Shown piece after piece: positions 49,595-58,600 of a DNA stretch of 64,000 nucleotides (positions are counted from its first letter, which is position 1; every line of letters begins with the position of its first letter). The translations under genes were made by a program, and so were the position numbers. Origin of the DNA: Cesiribacter sp. SM1 (GTDB lineage Bacteria > Bacteroidota > Bacteroidia > Cytophagales > Cyclobacteriaceae); NCBI RefSeq assembly GCF_020178975.1, contig NZ_JAHXBU010000088.1:1-64000 (forward strand), given 5' to 3'. The notes beneath the pieces were generated by a model. That model did not search any database, was not told the origin of the DNA, and worked only from the letters and a program-made list of their open reading frames with translations.

Positions 49595-51394
49595 ATGTTT
49601 CAAGACCCTCATTCTTTTCACATCCCGGTAATGGGACTCGCCTTTACAATTGATTCACCACTTAAAATTGCCCGCTTTGGTATCAGCTCGGTAGTATCGC
49701 TTAGCGACGATACGCTGATGGAACAGATGCGCCGGCATTACTGTGGGGAGTATGGTCTGGCGTATGATCCCATTCACCCTTCTGCAGAAGACTACAGGGC
49801 TAAAAGAACAACCGCATATCTTGATTTATTGCATACGATTACCCGGCAGCAGTTCTGCAAACTAAAGGAAGAAGCCTTTGCCGCAGGTACTGAAATTACT
49901 CGCTATTTTGAGCTGCTGCCCGATACTGCTCCGCTCACTCGCCTGTACAGGCAAATGCAGCAGGAATCAGATGGGGAGAGAAAGGAGCAGCTTCAGCAGC
50001 AACTTCGCCTGCAGATGCAGCCCGGAGCGATAGATGTTAACATCATGACCAAACTGGACAGGGCTAATTTCAGTAAAGAAGGCAATGCCCTGCCGCCTGA
50101 ATATTCTGATGCACTGGCGGCCCTGCGTGGCTATGCCAACAGTCAGCTAAATTCCTCCATCATCTTTTCTGCAGGACTCAACCCCAGGCTGTACACCTAC
50201 CTGGAGAACTTCCCCGACTTTTACCCCGATGCTTTTGGTGCCATCAGGAAAAAGGTAGTGCTAAAGGTAAGCGATTTCCGATCGGCAGCAATACAAGGTA
50301 AATTCCTGGCCAAAAAAGGTATCTGGGTATCGGAGTTCAGGATAGAATCGGGCCTCAACTGTGGCGGACATGCCTTTGCAACCGACGGACTCCTGCTTGG
50401 CCCTATCCTGGAAGAGTTTAAGCAAAAGCGGGCAGCACTGGCAGCAGAGCTCCAGTCCATCCTGGATAAGGCCCTGGAGGAGAAGGGGCTGCAGCCCTCT
50501 GCGCAGCCGCTCGAGCAGGCGCTTACCTACCAGGGGGGTATTGGTACTGCGGGAGAGCAGGCCTTTCTGCTTGAGTATTACCAGGTAGATAAAACCGGTT
50601 GGGGCACACCATTCTTACTGGTTCCCGAGGCCACTACGGTAGACGAGCCCACGATGGAGCGCTTAGCCAGGGCAGAAAAGAAAGATCTGCATCTTAGCTA
50701 TGTATCGCCCCTGGGGGTGCCATTTAACACGCTAAAGGATAGTTCTGCAGAGCAGGAGAAGCAGGCGCGGATCAGGCAGGGAAAACCCGGCAGCCCCTGC
50801 ATAAAAAAACACCTGGTGTTTAATACGGAGTTTTCAGAAGAGCCTATCTGTACAGCCTCTCATGAGTATCAGAAGCTAAAGCTGCAAGAACTCGATAAGC
50901 TGGAAATGGAGCCTGCGGCACATAGAGAAGCAGCAGAAAAGATCACTGCCAAAGAGTGCCTGTGTGTAGGACTGGCCAATTCTGCACTGATCATCAACAA
51001 AATTGTAAAGAAGAGTAAGGCAGTGAGTATTTGTCCTGGACCCAATATGGCTTACTTCTCCAGGATCTTCAGCCTGGAAGAAATTGTAGGGCATATTTAC
51101 GGCAGGCGAAATATACTTAGTAATGTGTACCGGCCCAGTTTATTTATAAATGAACTGGTGCTCTACATTGAATATCTCGAAAAGCAAATGACCGACAGCC
51201 TGAAGGAGGCTTCTGCCAGGCAGCTGAAGTCGCTGCAAACATTTAAGGATAACCTGCTGGCGGGTATCGAGTATTATAAAACCATTGTTCCTTCTTTCAG
51301 CAAAGAAGAGGAAAACAGCAGGCGCATGCTGCAGGAGCTTAGCGTTCTTAGAGAAAGAATTTACAGCCTGCAGTTAGGCCTGATATGTGTTTAG
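49595..51394 (+). CDS. nitronate-monooxygenase-like TIM-barrel protein with large cysteine-bearing extension
   Basis: A 599-residue protein with no certain family. Segments recall the FMN-dependent nitronate monooxygenase/2-nitropropane dioxygenase barrel: the start IPVMGLAFTIDSPLKIARFG (first strand), KVSDFRSAAIQGKFLAKKGI, GLNCGGHAFATDG (253-265, like the GGH motif), GGIGTAG (314-320) and GWGTPFLLVPEAT (335-347, like GTRFLATxES). Usual members have about 320-360 residues; this one has insertions and about 240 extra C-terminal residues with Cys402, 419, 455, 457 and 480 (PGSPCIKKH, EPICTAS, ECLCVGL), possibly a metal or Fe-S site. It also contains DVNIMTKLDRANF (147-159). It is a lone gene. 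Function is not assigned. Confidence 0.6.
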   Translation: MFQDPHSFHIPVMGLAFTIDSPLKIARFGISSVVSLSDDTLMEQMRRHYCGEYGLAYDPIHPSAEDYRAKRTTAYLDLLHTITRQQFCKLKEEAFAAGTEITRYFELLPDTAPLTRLYRQMQQESDGERKEQLQQQLRLQMQPGAIDVNIMTKLDRANFSKEGNALPPEYSDALAALRGYANSQLNSSIIFSAGLNPRLYTYLENFPDFYPDAFGAIRKKVVLKVSDFRSAAIQGKFLAKKGIWVSEFRIESGLNCGGHAFATDGLLLGPILEEFKQKRAALAAELQSILDKALEEKGLQPSAQPLEQALTYQGGIGTAGEQAFLLEYYQVDKTGWGTPFLLVPEATTVDEPTMERLARAEKKDLHLSYVSPLGVPFNTLKDSSAEQEKQARIRQGKPGSPCIKKHLVFNTEFSEEPICTASHEYQKLKLQELDKLEMEPAAHREAAEKITAKECLCVGLANSALIINKIVKKSKAVSICPGPNMAYFSRIFSLEEIVGHIYGRRNILSNVYRPSLFINELVLYIEYLEKQMTDSLKEASARQLKSLQTFKDNLLAGIEYYKTIVPSFSKEEENSRRMLQELSVLRERIYSLQLGLICV

Positions 51395-51425
51395 TAAAAA
51401 CTGGCTGCATCTTGATGGTAAAATA

Positions 51426-51463
51426 AAGAGCGGGAAGCAGTATAGATGCTTCCCGCTCTTGTT
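51426..51463. terminator. strong bidirectional terminator between converging genes
   Basis: AAGAGCGGGAAGCA, loop GTATAGA, TGCTTCCCGCTCTT: a perfect 14-bp stem between the 599-residue protein gene and the ScyD/ScyE gene. Confidence 0.85.
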
Positions 51464-51484
51464 TAGGAGGCAGCTCCTGTAGCT

Positions 51485-52510
51485 TTACCAGATAATACGG
51501 GTTACGGTACCATCTGCCAGGCTTGTAACATAGGCTTTGCGGCCATCGAGCTCAAGAGAGGTGGGCATGTTTAGCTTGTCTTTCAGAATTGTTTGGGTAG
51601 TACCATTGGCTATGATCACCTTACCCTGCATGGGCTGAAAGCCTCCGTTAGCCAGTGAAAACTCACTGAACTGCAGTACCATAGGCAGCTGGTCATGTCC
51701 CAGGGCTATGTCCACCAGGCTGGTGAAGCCTTCCTGGTATACCGAGATATTGCCGTCATGGTCAAGCTCATAAATGCGTGATTCACCAGCCGGGAAAGGG
51801 AAACCGATAAGGGTAGATATCAGGAAGCGCTCTCCATCCCAAACGATACCATTGGGTACAACATCAATGGTGGGCGGACCAACTGGTGTTGGGTTCGGGA
51901 TATCAGGTATAAAGGCAAACACACTTAAGGAAGCATCTCCAGCATCCCTTCTTATAATTGCATTAGCGGCAGCATCCACAATAAACAGATCGCCCCCGGG
52001 CCCAAAGGTAAGATTGTAAAGATTGCTCTCATTTGTATCGAGGGGGCCAAAATCATAATCCAGAATAAAGCTGCGGATCTCATGATAAGCAAGCTCACTT
52101 GCTTGCACAGGCGTGCTGCCCGGTCTGAATTTAGAGACATCAGCCATATACAACCTACCATCAACCTCACTCAAAATGTACAGCATGCCATTTTTATACG
52201 CCAAATGGTTTACCCCTCCCGGTAAGCCCTCGGGATTGATATAAGTAGGAAAGCCAACAATTGCCGGGTATACCATGCCCCCGGGCATGATCATAGATAC
52301 CTGACCATCGAATGCACCGGGGCCGTTTTCACTAACCCATAAACGGTTCTGGTCTCCCATAACCAGTCCAATGGGGGCACTTAAGCCGGTAGCATAGGTC
52401 TGGACAAGTGGTTTTGTAGGTTCCACCTCATCAAAAATGTCGTCAAGGTAGTGGCAGCTGGTAATAGTCATTACCAGTGCCATCAAGAGCAGAAGGGAGA
52501 AATTTTTCAT
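51485..52510 (-). CDS. ScyD/ScyE-family propeller lipoprotein
   Basis: Secreted beta-propeller protein of 341 residues with a lipobox ending ITSC (Cys19). Family features include YATGLSAPIGLVMGDQNRLW, GLPGGVNHLAYKNGMLYILS, the PNGIVWDGERFLIST blade and a final DGRKAYVTSLADGTVTRI. ScyD/ScyE proteins were named from cyanobacterial scytonemin clusters, but homologues of unknown function are common in Bacteroidota and Actinobacteria. There is no sign of a scytonemin pathway here. Monocistronic. Confidence 0.85.
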   Translation of the reverse strand: MKNFSLLLLMALVMTITSCHYLDDIFDEVEPTKPLVQTYATGLSAPIGLVMGDQNRLWVSENGPGAFDGQVSMIMPGGMVYPAIVGFPTYINPEGLPGGVNHLAYKNGMLYILSEVDGRLYMADVSKFRPGSTPVQASELAYHEIRSFILDYDFGPLDTNESNLYNLTFGPGGDLFIVDAAANAIIRRDAGDASLSVFAFIPDIPNPTPVGPPTIDVVPNGIVWDGERFLISTLIGFPFPAGESRIYELDHDGNISVYQEGFTSLVDIALGHDQLPMVLQFSEFSLANGGFQPMQGKVIIANGTTQTILKDKLNMPTSLELDGRKAYVTSLADGTVTRIIW

Positions 52511-52820
52511 TTTGTGAAAGTTTAGTTAAAAAATGTTTAAAAACAGGTCAATCAGTAAGCATGTACCAACAGGCGGACGATCCGGGGTCGGCCTGGAAAT
52601 ATGGGCTGGCAGCCTCAGCAATTGACCAGAGGGAGGGGCAGGTAAAATATTTTTTCTACTCCCGTGGCTTTTGATATCAAGGGGATGCCAGGGAGGTAAA
52701 AAATAAAGGCAGCGCAGGCATAGGAAGCGCAGCAGCCTTAGCAGTTGTTAATTTTCAGGCTTCTGAAAGTGTAGATCAGACCACCAGCTTATAGAGGCAA
52801 ACAAACAGTTGCAGGGACTT

Positions 52821-52844
52821 CAGCAGATCAGATCTGATCTGCTG
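52821..52844. repeat. perfect 24-bp palindrome
   Basis: Left half CAGCAGATCAGA is followed at once by its exact reverse complement, with no spacer. Perfect dyads of this length are not expected by chance in a window this size. A protein-binding dyad, a cruciform or an RNA hairpin are all possible. Confidence 0.7.
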
Positions 52845-53112
52845 TATCGTAGTGTGGAATCATTGCTAGCTATTTTCCACTTCAGTTGTTTTGGCTGTAA
52901 AACCATGCTAAAGCAAAAAATAACATACCTGCGGCGAGTTAACAACAGCACCATTTGCAGGGCGGATATTTCTATCAGGGTACCCTTTACAGGTGTTGCT
53001 TTATAAGCATTACTATGCCTGGCTTAGGGAGGCACAACGGCAATAGATATGCCTTTATCTTAAACAAGTTAGAACATAAAAAGGATTAACAGATGTTTTG
53101 TTTTGATTTTTC

Positions 53113-53220
53113 ATGAAGATCAGATTAAAGAAAAGGGAAATTAAGCCCAGCAAAGATAAGCCACAGCTGCATGTTGTATCCGAAGGATCATTTCGGCCGG
53201 TTGGCCACACATTCAGGTAA
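53113..53220 (+). CDS. possible small protein of 35 residues
   Basis: An ATG-initiated frame encoding a very basic start (MKIRLKKREIKPSKDKPQ) and ending VGHTFR. It is too short for family recognition. A spurious frame is as likely as a real gene; listed only because the surrounding 878 bp hold nothing else. Confidence 0.2.
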   Translation: MKIRLKKREIKPSKDKPQLHVVSEGSFRPVGHTFR

Positions 53221-53388
53221 GCTTGTTTTGTATATTTTTATAAGTTTTCTCACAATTCATATGCCTATAAATCATATGGTTGACCTGTTTTAGTAAGATT
53301 AGTTCTAGAATATCTTGCTATAATTCCAACCATCCTGCGCTGATTTAAGTCTTGAGATAAGAAAATATTCTCTGACTTATTTCAGATC

Positions 53389-53841
53389 ATGAAGTACCTC
53401 TTCTGTATTCCGGTTTTCTTGTTGATCTTTTCCTGTGAAAAGGGGCCTGGTGATGAATTGCTCATTGATTCATTAGTGGAGGTGGAAATGGCAGAAGCCG
53501 CAGTGGGAGGTGGGGAGCAGGTAGTACTGCATTGTAAAACCCTGAAGGAATACATCTGCTACGACTATGTAATCGGCTACGACAGGAACGGTGATGGTGA
53601 TGTGATCAGAATTGATTTTCAGCACATAGCGCCTGGTGCTTCGCAGCAATGTGCCTCTGCAGTAGGGCCTGCAAGAGCCAGTATAAACCTGGGTAATCTT
53701 GAAAATGGTGAATACGCCATAGAATTAAACAATGGTAAGCAGCTTAATAAGGGAACCCTGGAAGTTTCAGATAAAGAACTTATTCTGAATTTTCCGAAGC
53801 AGACAGGGATAGATATCCTGACCCCTGTAGTACTGCGGTAG
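53389..53841 (+). CDS. small hypothetical lipoprotein
   Basis: Lipoprotein of 150 residues with signal VFLLIFSC (Cys16). The mature part has three further cysteines (VVLHCKTLKEYICYDY and SQQCASAV), which may form disulfides, and a short acidic DRNGDGD loop like a calcium-binding site. It ends in beta-rich NGKQLNKGTLEVSDKELILN. The family is not recognised. The VOC gene follows downstream on the same strand, but the 159-bp gap argues against tight coupling. Confidence 0.72.
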   Translation: MKYLFCIPVFLLIFSCEKGPGDELLIDSLVEVEMAEAAVGGGEQVVLHCKTLKEYICYDYVIGYDRNGDGDVIRIDFQHIAPGASQQCASAVGPARASINLGNLENGEYAIELNNGKQLNKGTLEVSDKELILNFPKQTGIDILTPVVLR

Positions 53842-54000
53842 GAGCCAACATTGATTTTTTTTAGCTGCTTAAGCAAAAAGTTAGCATGGCTAACATTCTC
53901 CCTGGCAATAGTTGTAGATGCCGTTATTTTATCATTCCCGCCAGGAGTAGTTTGTTATAATAACATCCAACCTCACTATCTTTCCAGAAATACCGAAAGC

Positions 54001-54648
54001 ATGGAGATTGGTCATATCTTTATTTTCTCTGACAGTGATGGCGCTGAAGCTGACGAGTTATTAAGCTTTGGACTGCAGGAGGGCAGCAATCGCGTACATC
54101 CGGGACAGGGTACCCGCAACAGGAAGTTCTATTTTGAAAATTTTTACCTGGAGATACTCTGGGTAAACAACGTAAACGATATAACGAACCCGCTGACTGC
54201 TCCAACAAAGCTGTGGGAACGGGCAAATCATCTACAAAACGGCAGCTCTCCCTTCGGGCTTTGTCTGGAGTATTCAGCAGATACAGACAGGCTCTTCGAG
54301 GGTTGCCTTAAATACCAGCCTGTTTATCTGCCTGAAGGTATGGCGATAGAAGTGATTACAAACCAGGAGAATCCTTACCTGCCCTGGACTTTTCGCTGGC
54401 CTCCAATGCCTGGGATGAAAAAAGCGGAAGAGCCAGTTGATCATCAGCCAGCGCTGAAAAAGCTCACAAAGATACGGTTTGGTATACCAGAAACTCACTA
54501 TCAGAATGCCTACACCAGCTTCTTCGGAAATAATGGGAAGATCTCATTCGAGCCAGCCCCGCAACACCACCTCACCCTGTATTTTGATGAGGGGAGGGCG
54601 GGGCAGCGCAAAACGTTTCATGCCCTGCCTTTAACAATGGCATACTGA
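54001..54648 (+). CDS. VOC/glyoxalase-like protein
   Basis: A 215-residue protein from the ATG at 54001. The start MEIGHIFIFSDSDGAEADEL, LQEGSNRVHPGQGTRNRKFYF and FYLEILWVNN match the Glyoxalase_3-like VOC fold, with metal-ligand candidates His5 and the Glu of LEILW. The C-terminal half (QHHLTLYFDEGRAGQRKTFH) would complete the second module. The frame is open 50 codons further upstream to a TTG, giving a hydrophobic start, but the conserved fold begins exactly at the ATG. Substrate unknown. Confidence 0.78.
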   Translation: MEIGHIFIFSDSDGAEADELLSFGLQEGSNRVHPGQGTRNRKFYFENFYLEILWVNNVNDITNPLTAPTKLWERANHLQNGSSPFGLCLEYSADTDRLFEGCLKYQPVYLPEGMAIEVITNQENPYLPWTFRWPPMPGMKKAEEPVDHQPALKKLTKIRFGIPETHYQNAYTSFFGNNGKISFEPAPQHHLTLYFDEGRAGQRKTFHALPLTMAY

Positions 54649-54699
54649 AGGACTAAAATTGATTGCAACTGGATGAGAGCAGCTTACCCTGGCAAGAGC

Positions 54700-54753
54700 A
54701 AAAAAAACTGCTTTACTGTAGCGGAAAGTATCCTGACTACAAGCAAAGCAGTT
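54700..54753 (-). terminator. terminator of the DUF4251 gene
   Basis: Read on the minus strand: AACTGCTTT, a structured 29-base loop, AAAGCAGTT and a T-run. It lies between converging genes. Confidence 0.7.
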
Positions 54754-54784
54754 GATGAGATTTATAGCGACTGATCTATAAATA

Positions 54785-55348
54785 TTAGATAATTGGCCGG
54801 CCTTTGAAGATACGAGACTCTTCAAGGTCACTAAACTGGCCCTGGAATGTTGCCCTGGCTCCCCAGTTTCCCAGCACAGTAGCGCGGGCATAACCATTGG
54901 CCTGTACGCTTAAGTTTAAGGTAGAGAGCCCTAACACAGGGTCCTGGAACCTAATCATAACAGATACACCATTTTTTTCATTGTGTACCTCGTAATCCCT
55001 GATGGTACCATTAATGGTAATGCCCCCCAGGCCATTATAGCCAACGCCATGGTTATTGGCAGTCTGAACGATAACCTGATCACCCTCTACCATGATGAAG
55101 TTAGTATTAGGGCTTACCTGGTACTGATAACCATACCTGCCAGCAAGTGTCGTAGCCTCAAGTACATAAGTCTGATCCTTTACCAAACTTACCAGCAGCT
55201 CATGATTCTTTCTTTCCTCTTCTTCCTTAAGCCGTTTTCTTTCGGCTTTCTCTATCTTCTTCTGCTCTCTGCTGCTGGTTTGTGCCCATCCAGCCTGAGC
55301 TGCAAAAACCAACGCGAGTCCCAGTAAAACTATTTTAAATATTTTCAT
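54785..55348 (-). CDS. DUF4251-domain exported protein
   Basis: Periplasmic or surface protein of 187 residues. A signal peptide (VLLGLALVFAAQAGWAQ) is followed by a highly charged helix (EQKKIEKAERKRLKEEEERK) and then the DUF4251 domain: LVKDQTYVLEATTLAGRYGY, SPNTNFIMVEGDQVIVQTAN, GGITINGTIRDYEV and SVQANGYARATVLGNWGA. The domain is widespread and nearly restricted to Bacteroidota; its function is unknown. Monocistronic. Confidence 0.88.
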   Translation of the reverse strand: MKIFKIVLLGLALVFAAQAGWAQTSSREQKKIEKAERKRLKEEEERKNHELLVSLVKDQTYVLEATTLAGRYGYQYQVSPNTNFIMVEGDQVIVQTANNHGVGYNGLGGITINGTIRDYEVHNEKNGVSVMIRFQDPVLGLSTLNLSVQANGYARATVLGNWGARATFQGQFSDLEESRIFKGRPII

Positions 55349-55514
55349 GCTGTTTTGTTTTATATCTTACTGATAATGAATCAAAAAATATGCCATCTAA
55401 TGCCTGGTGGATTCTTAAATAGTGTTAAAAATGGTGTTTGCTGTAGAGGCTTTTGGCTAAGTTAAAACTGTTAAGCTTTTTAAAACCATGGAGGTTTGAT
55501 AATGGCCTTTTCGC

Positions 55515-55522
55515 TATCTTTG
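55515..55522 (+). promoter_or_regulatory. candidate -7 element of dnaE promoter
   Basis: TATCTTTG is an exact TAnnTTTG match; TTTG at 55495-55498 lies 16 bases upstream, a little short of the usual -33 spacing. It precedes the dnaE ATG by about 90 bases. Confidence 0.45.
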
Positions 55523-55610
55523 TTACCCTGCCTCATCGGGGGCAGAGGTGTTTCCTTTACTTTTAAAAGTGTAGGAACTACTGCTCTTTCAACCATTGTT
55601 AGCTGCTTGC

Positions 55611-58600
55611 ATGTATTTAATATTCGATACCGAAACCACCGGTTTACCCAAGAATTATAACGCCCCGATTACCGATCTGGACAACTGGCCGCGCCTGGTA
55701 CAGCTTGCGTGGCAGTTGCATGGTGCAAAGGGCGAACTGCTCAATGCAGGCAACCACATAGTAAAGCCGGATGGTTTTACCATCCCCTATAATTCGGAGA
55801 AGATCCACGGCATCAGCACCCAGATGGCCCTGGAGATGGGTAAGCCGCTGAAGGAGGTGCTGGAGATCTTTGCTGCTGATGTAGCCAAAGCCGGGGTGCT
55901 GGTGGGCCATAACGTAGAGTTCGATATTAATGTGATGGGGGCGGAGTTTATCCGCGGTGCAGTGGCCAGCAAGCTGCTCGAAACAGCCATCCTCGATACC
56001 AAAGAAGTCTCAACCGACTTTTGCGCCATTCCCGGCGGCAGGGGCGGTAAATTTAAGTGGCCCACGCTTACTGAGCTGCACACCAAGCTTTTTGGCGAAG
56101 GCTTTGGCGATGCCCACGATGCAGCCTACGACGTGCATGCCACCACCCGCTGTTTCTTTGGCCTGATAAGCCATCAGGTGGTGAAGCCTTTCGATGCCAC
56201 GCCCTACGCTGAGATCGTATATGAGGCCCCGGAGCTGGATGCTGCCAACTTTGCCAAACGCAAGGAAGAACCCAAGGATGGTGCCGGCTTAGTTCTGGAC
56301 AAGGCTGCCGCCAAAAAAATCGACAGCCCTTTCTCGCACCTGCACGTTCACACCCAGTACTCCATTCTGCAGGCAACACCAAACATTAAAAACCTGGTTA
56401 AAAAGACCAAAGAACTGGGTATGAAGGCTGTGGCCATGACCGACCATGGCAATATGTTTGGTGCTTTTATATTTGTGAAGGAAGCCCTTGCCGCAGAGCT
56501 GAAACCTATTGTTGGCTGCGAGTTTTATGTGGCCGAAGAGCGTACTACGCTTAAGTTTACCAAAGACAATCCCGATAAGCGCTTTAACCAGGTACTGCTA
56601 GCCAAAAATAAAACAGGTTACCATAACCTGGCCAAGCTAAGTTCCCTGGCTTATATGGAGGGTAATTACGGCCAGTACCCTCGCATAGACAAAGACCTGA
56701 TCTGCCAGTACCGCGAGGGTGTGATTGCTACCACCGGCGGTCTGGATGGTGAAATTCCAGGTCTGATCCTGAACGTTGGTGAAGGCCCGGCAGAAGATGC
56801 CTTCAAGTGGTGGCACGAATGTTTTGGCGATGATTTTTATGTGCAGCTGCAGCGCCATGGCCTTGATGAAGAAAACAAGGTAAACGAGGTATTGCTTGGT
56901 TTTGCCCGTAAGTATGGCGTGAAATACTTTGCAGCCAATAATGTATACTACCTCGATAAAGCCGATGCCGGTGCACACGATGTATTGCTTTGCGTGCGCG
57001 ATGGTGAGATGCAATCAACACCCATTGGCCGGGGTCGTGGCTATCGCTTTGGCTTTCCAAACCAGGAGTTTTATCTGAAGTCGGAAGACGAAATGAAGGC
57101 ACTCTTTGCCGACCTGCCGGAGGCCATTGAGTGTACCCAGGAAATTGTAGATAAAATAGAAACCTATAAGCTGCAGCGCGATGTGCTGCTGCCTAAATTC
57201 GATATCCCGGCCGAATTCCGGGATCCGCTCGATGAAGAGGATGGCGGTAAAAGGGGGGAGAACAATTACCTGCGCCACCTTACCTACGAGGGGGCCAGGA
57301 AGCGTTATGCCGAAATCACGCCTGAAATACAGGAGCGCCTCGATTTTGAGCTGGAGACGATTGCCAAAACAGGTTACCCCGGCTATTTCCTCATTGTACA
57401 GGACTTTACCAACAAAGCCCGCGAAATGGGCGTGGCCGTAGGGCCGGGCAGGGGATCAGCGGCGGGATCGGCCGTAGCCTACTGCATTGGTATTACCAAC
57501 GTAGACCCCATAGCCTACGACCTGCTGTTCGAGAGGTTCCTGAACCCCGACAGGGTATCACTCCCCGATATTGATATTGACTTCGACGACGAAGGCCGCG
57601 GTGCGGTTATTGATTATGTGGTAAAGAAATATGGGCAGAACCAGGTATCACAGATCATTACCTATGGTACCATGGCAGCCAAATCGGCCATTCGTGACTG
57701 TGCCAGGGTAATGGAGCTGCCACTCCAGGAATCTAACGAGCTGGCCAAAATGGTGCCGGAGAAGCCTGGCACAACCCTGGCAAAAGCCTTCAAAGAGGTG
57801 CCCGAACTCAAAGCCATCCGCGATGGCCGTGGCCTCAGGGCAGAAGTGCTGAAGCAGGCAGAGATCCTGGAGGGTTCCCTTCGCAACACCGGTATACATG
57901 CCTGCGGTGTAATCATTACGCCCGATGACATCACCAAGTATATACCGGTAGCTACCTCCAAAGATGCGGCGCTGGTAAACACCCAGTTCGATAACTCGGT
58001 AGTAGAAAGCGCCGGTATGCTGAAGATGGACTTCCTGGGCCTGAAAACCCTGTCCATCATCAAAACAGCTATACAGTACATCAAAAAGCGCCATGGCGTA
58101 ACCATCGATCCGGATACCATTCCGCTCGACGACGAGAAGACTTACGAACTCTACCAGCGTGGCGAAACCAACGGTACATTCCAGTTCGAGTCGCCCGGTA
58201 TGCAAAAGCACCTGCGCAACCTGAAGCCGGACAAGTTCGAGGACCTTATTGCCATGAACGCCCTATACCGTCCGGGTCCGCTGGAGTACATCCCTAACTT
58301 TATTGCCCGTAAGCACGGCCGTGAGCCTATTACCTACGATATACCTGCCATGGATGAGTACCTGGGTGAGACCTATGGTATTACGGTATACCAGGAACAG
58401 GTAATGCTCCTGTCGCAGTCGCTGGCTGGTTTCTCCAAAGGCGATGCCGACGTATTGCGTAAGGCTATGGGTAAAAAGATCTTTGCCCTGCTGGAGAAAC
58501 TTAAGCCTAAGTTTGTAGAGGGCGGTAAGGAGCGGGGGCATGATCCCAAAGCACTGGAAAAAGTCTGGAAAGACTGGGAAGCTTTTGCAGCCTATGCCTT

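Larger units (their letters stand above)
52511..53388. other. 878-bp stretch with no clear gene
   Basis: The longest gene-poor stretch in the window. It contains a perfect 24-bp palindrome (52821-52844) and a 35-codon ORF (53113-53220), listed separately. Other open frames (52477-52674, 52809-53006) lack motifs. It could contain decayed DNA or a small RNA; neither can be shown by reading. Confidence 0.5.

Noticed and set aside
51485-52510. Link to scytonemin biosynthesis suggested by the ScyD/ScyE name
   Set aside because: No other scytonemin gene is present and the family is common in organisms that do not make the pigment.
52477-53006. Two plus-strand frames of about 65 codons in the gene-poor stretch
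   Set aside because: The first starts inside the ScyD/ScyE gene and both lack motifs; not supported as genes or as pseudogene pieces.
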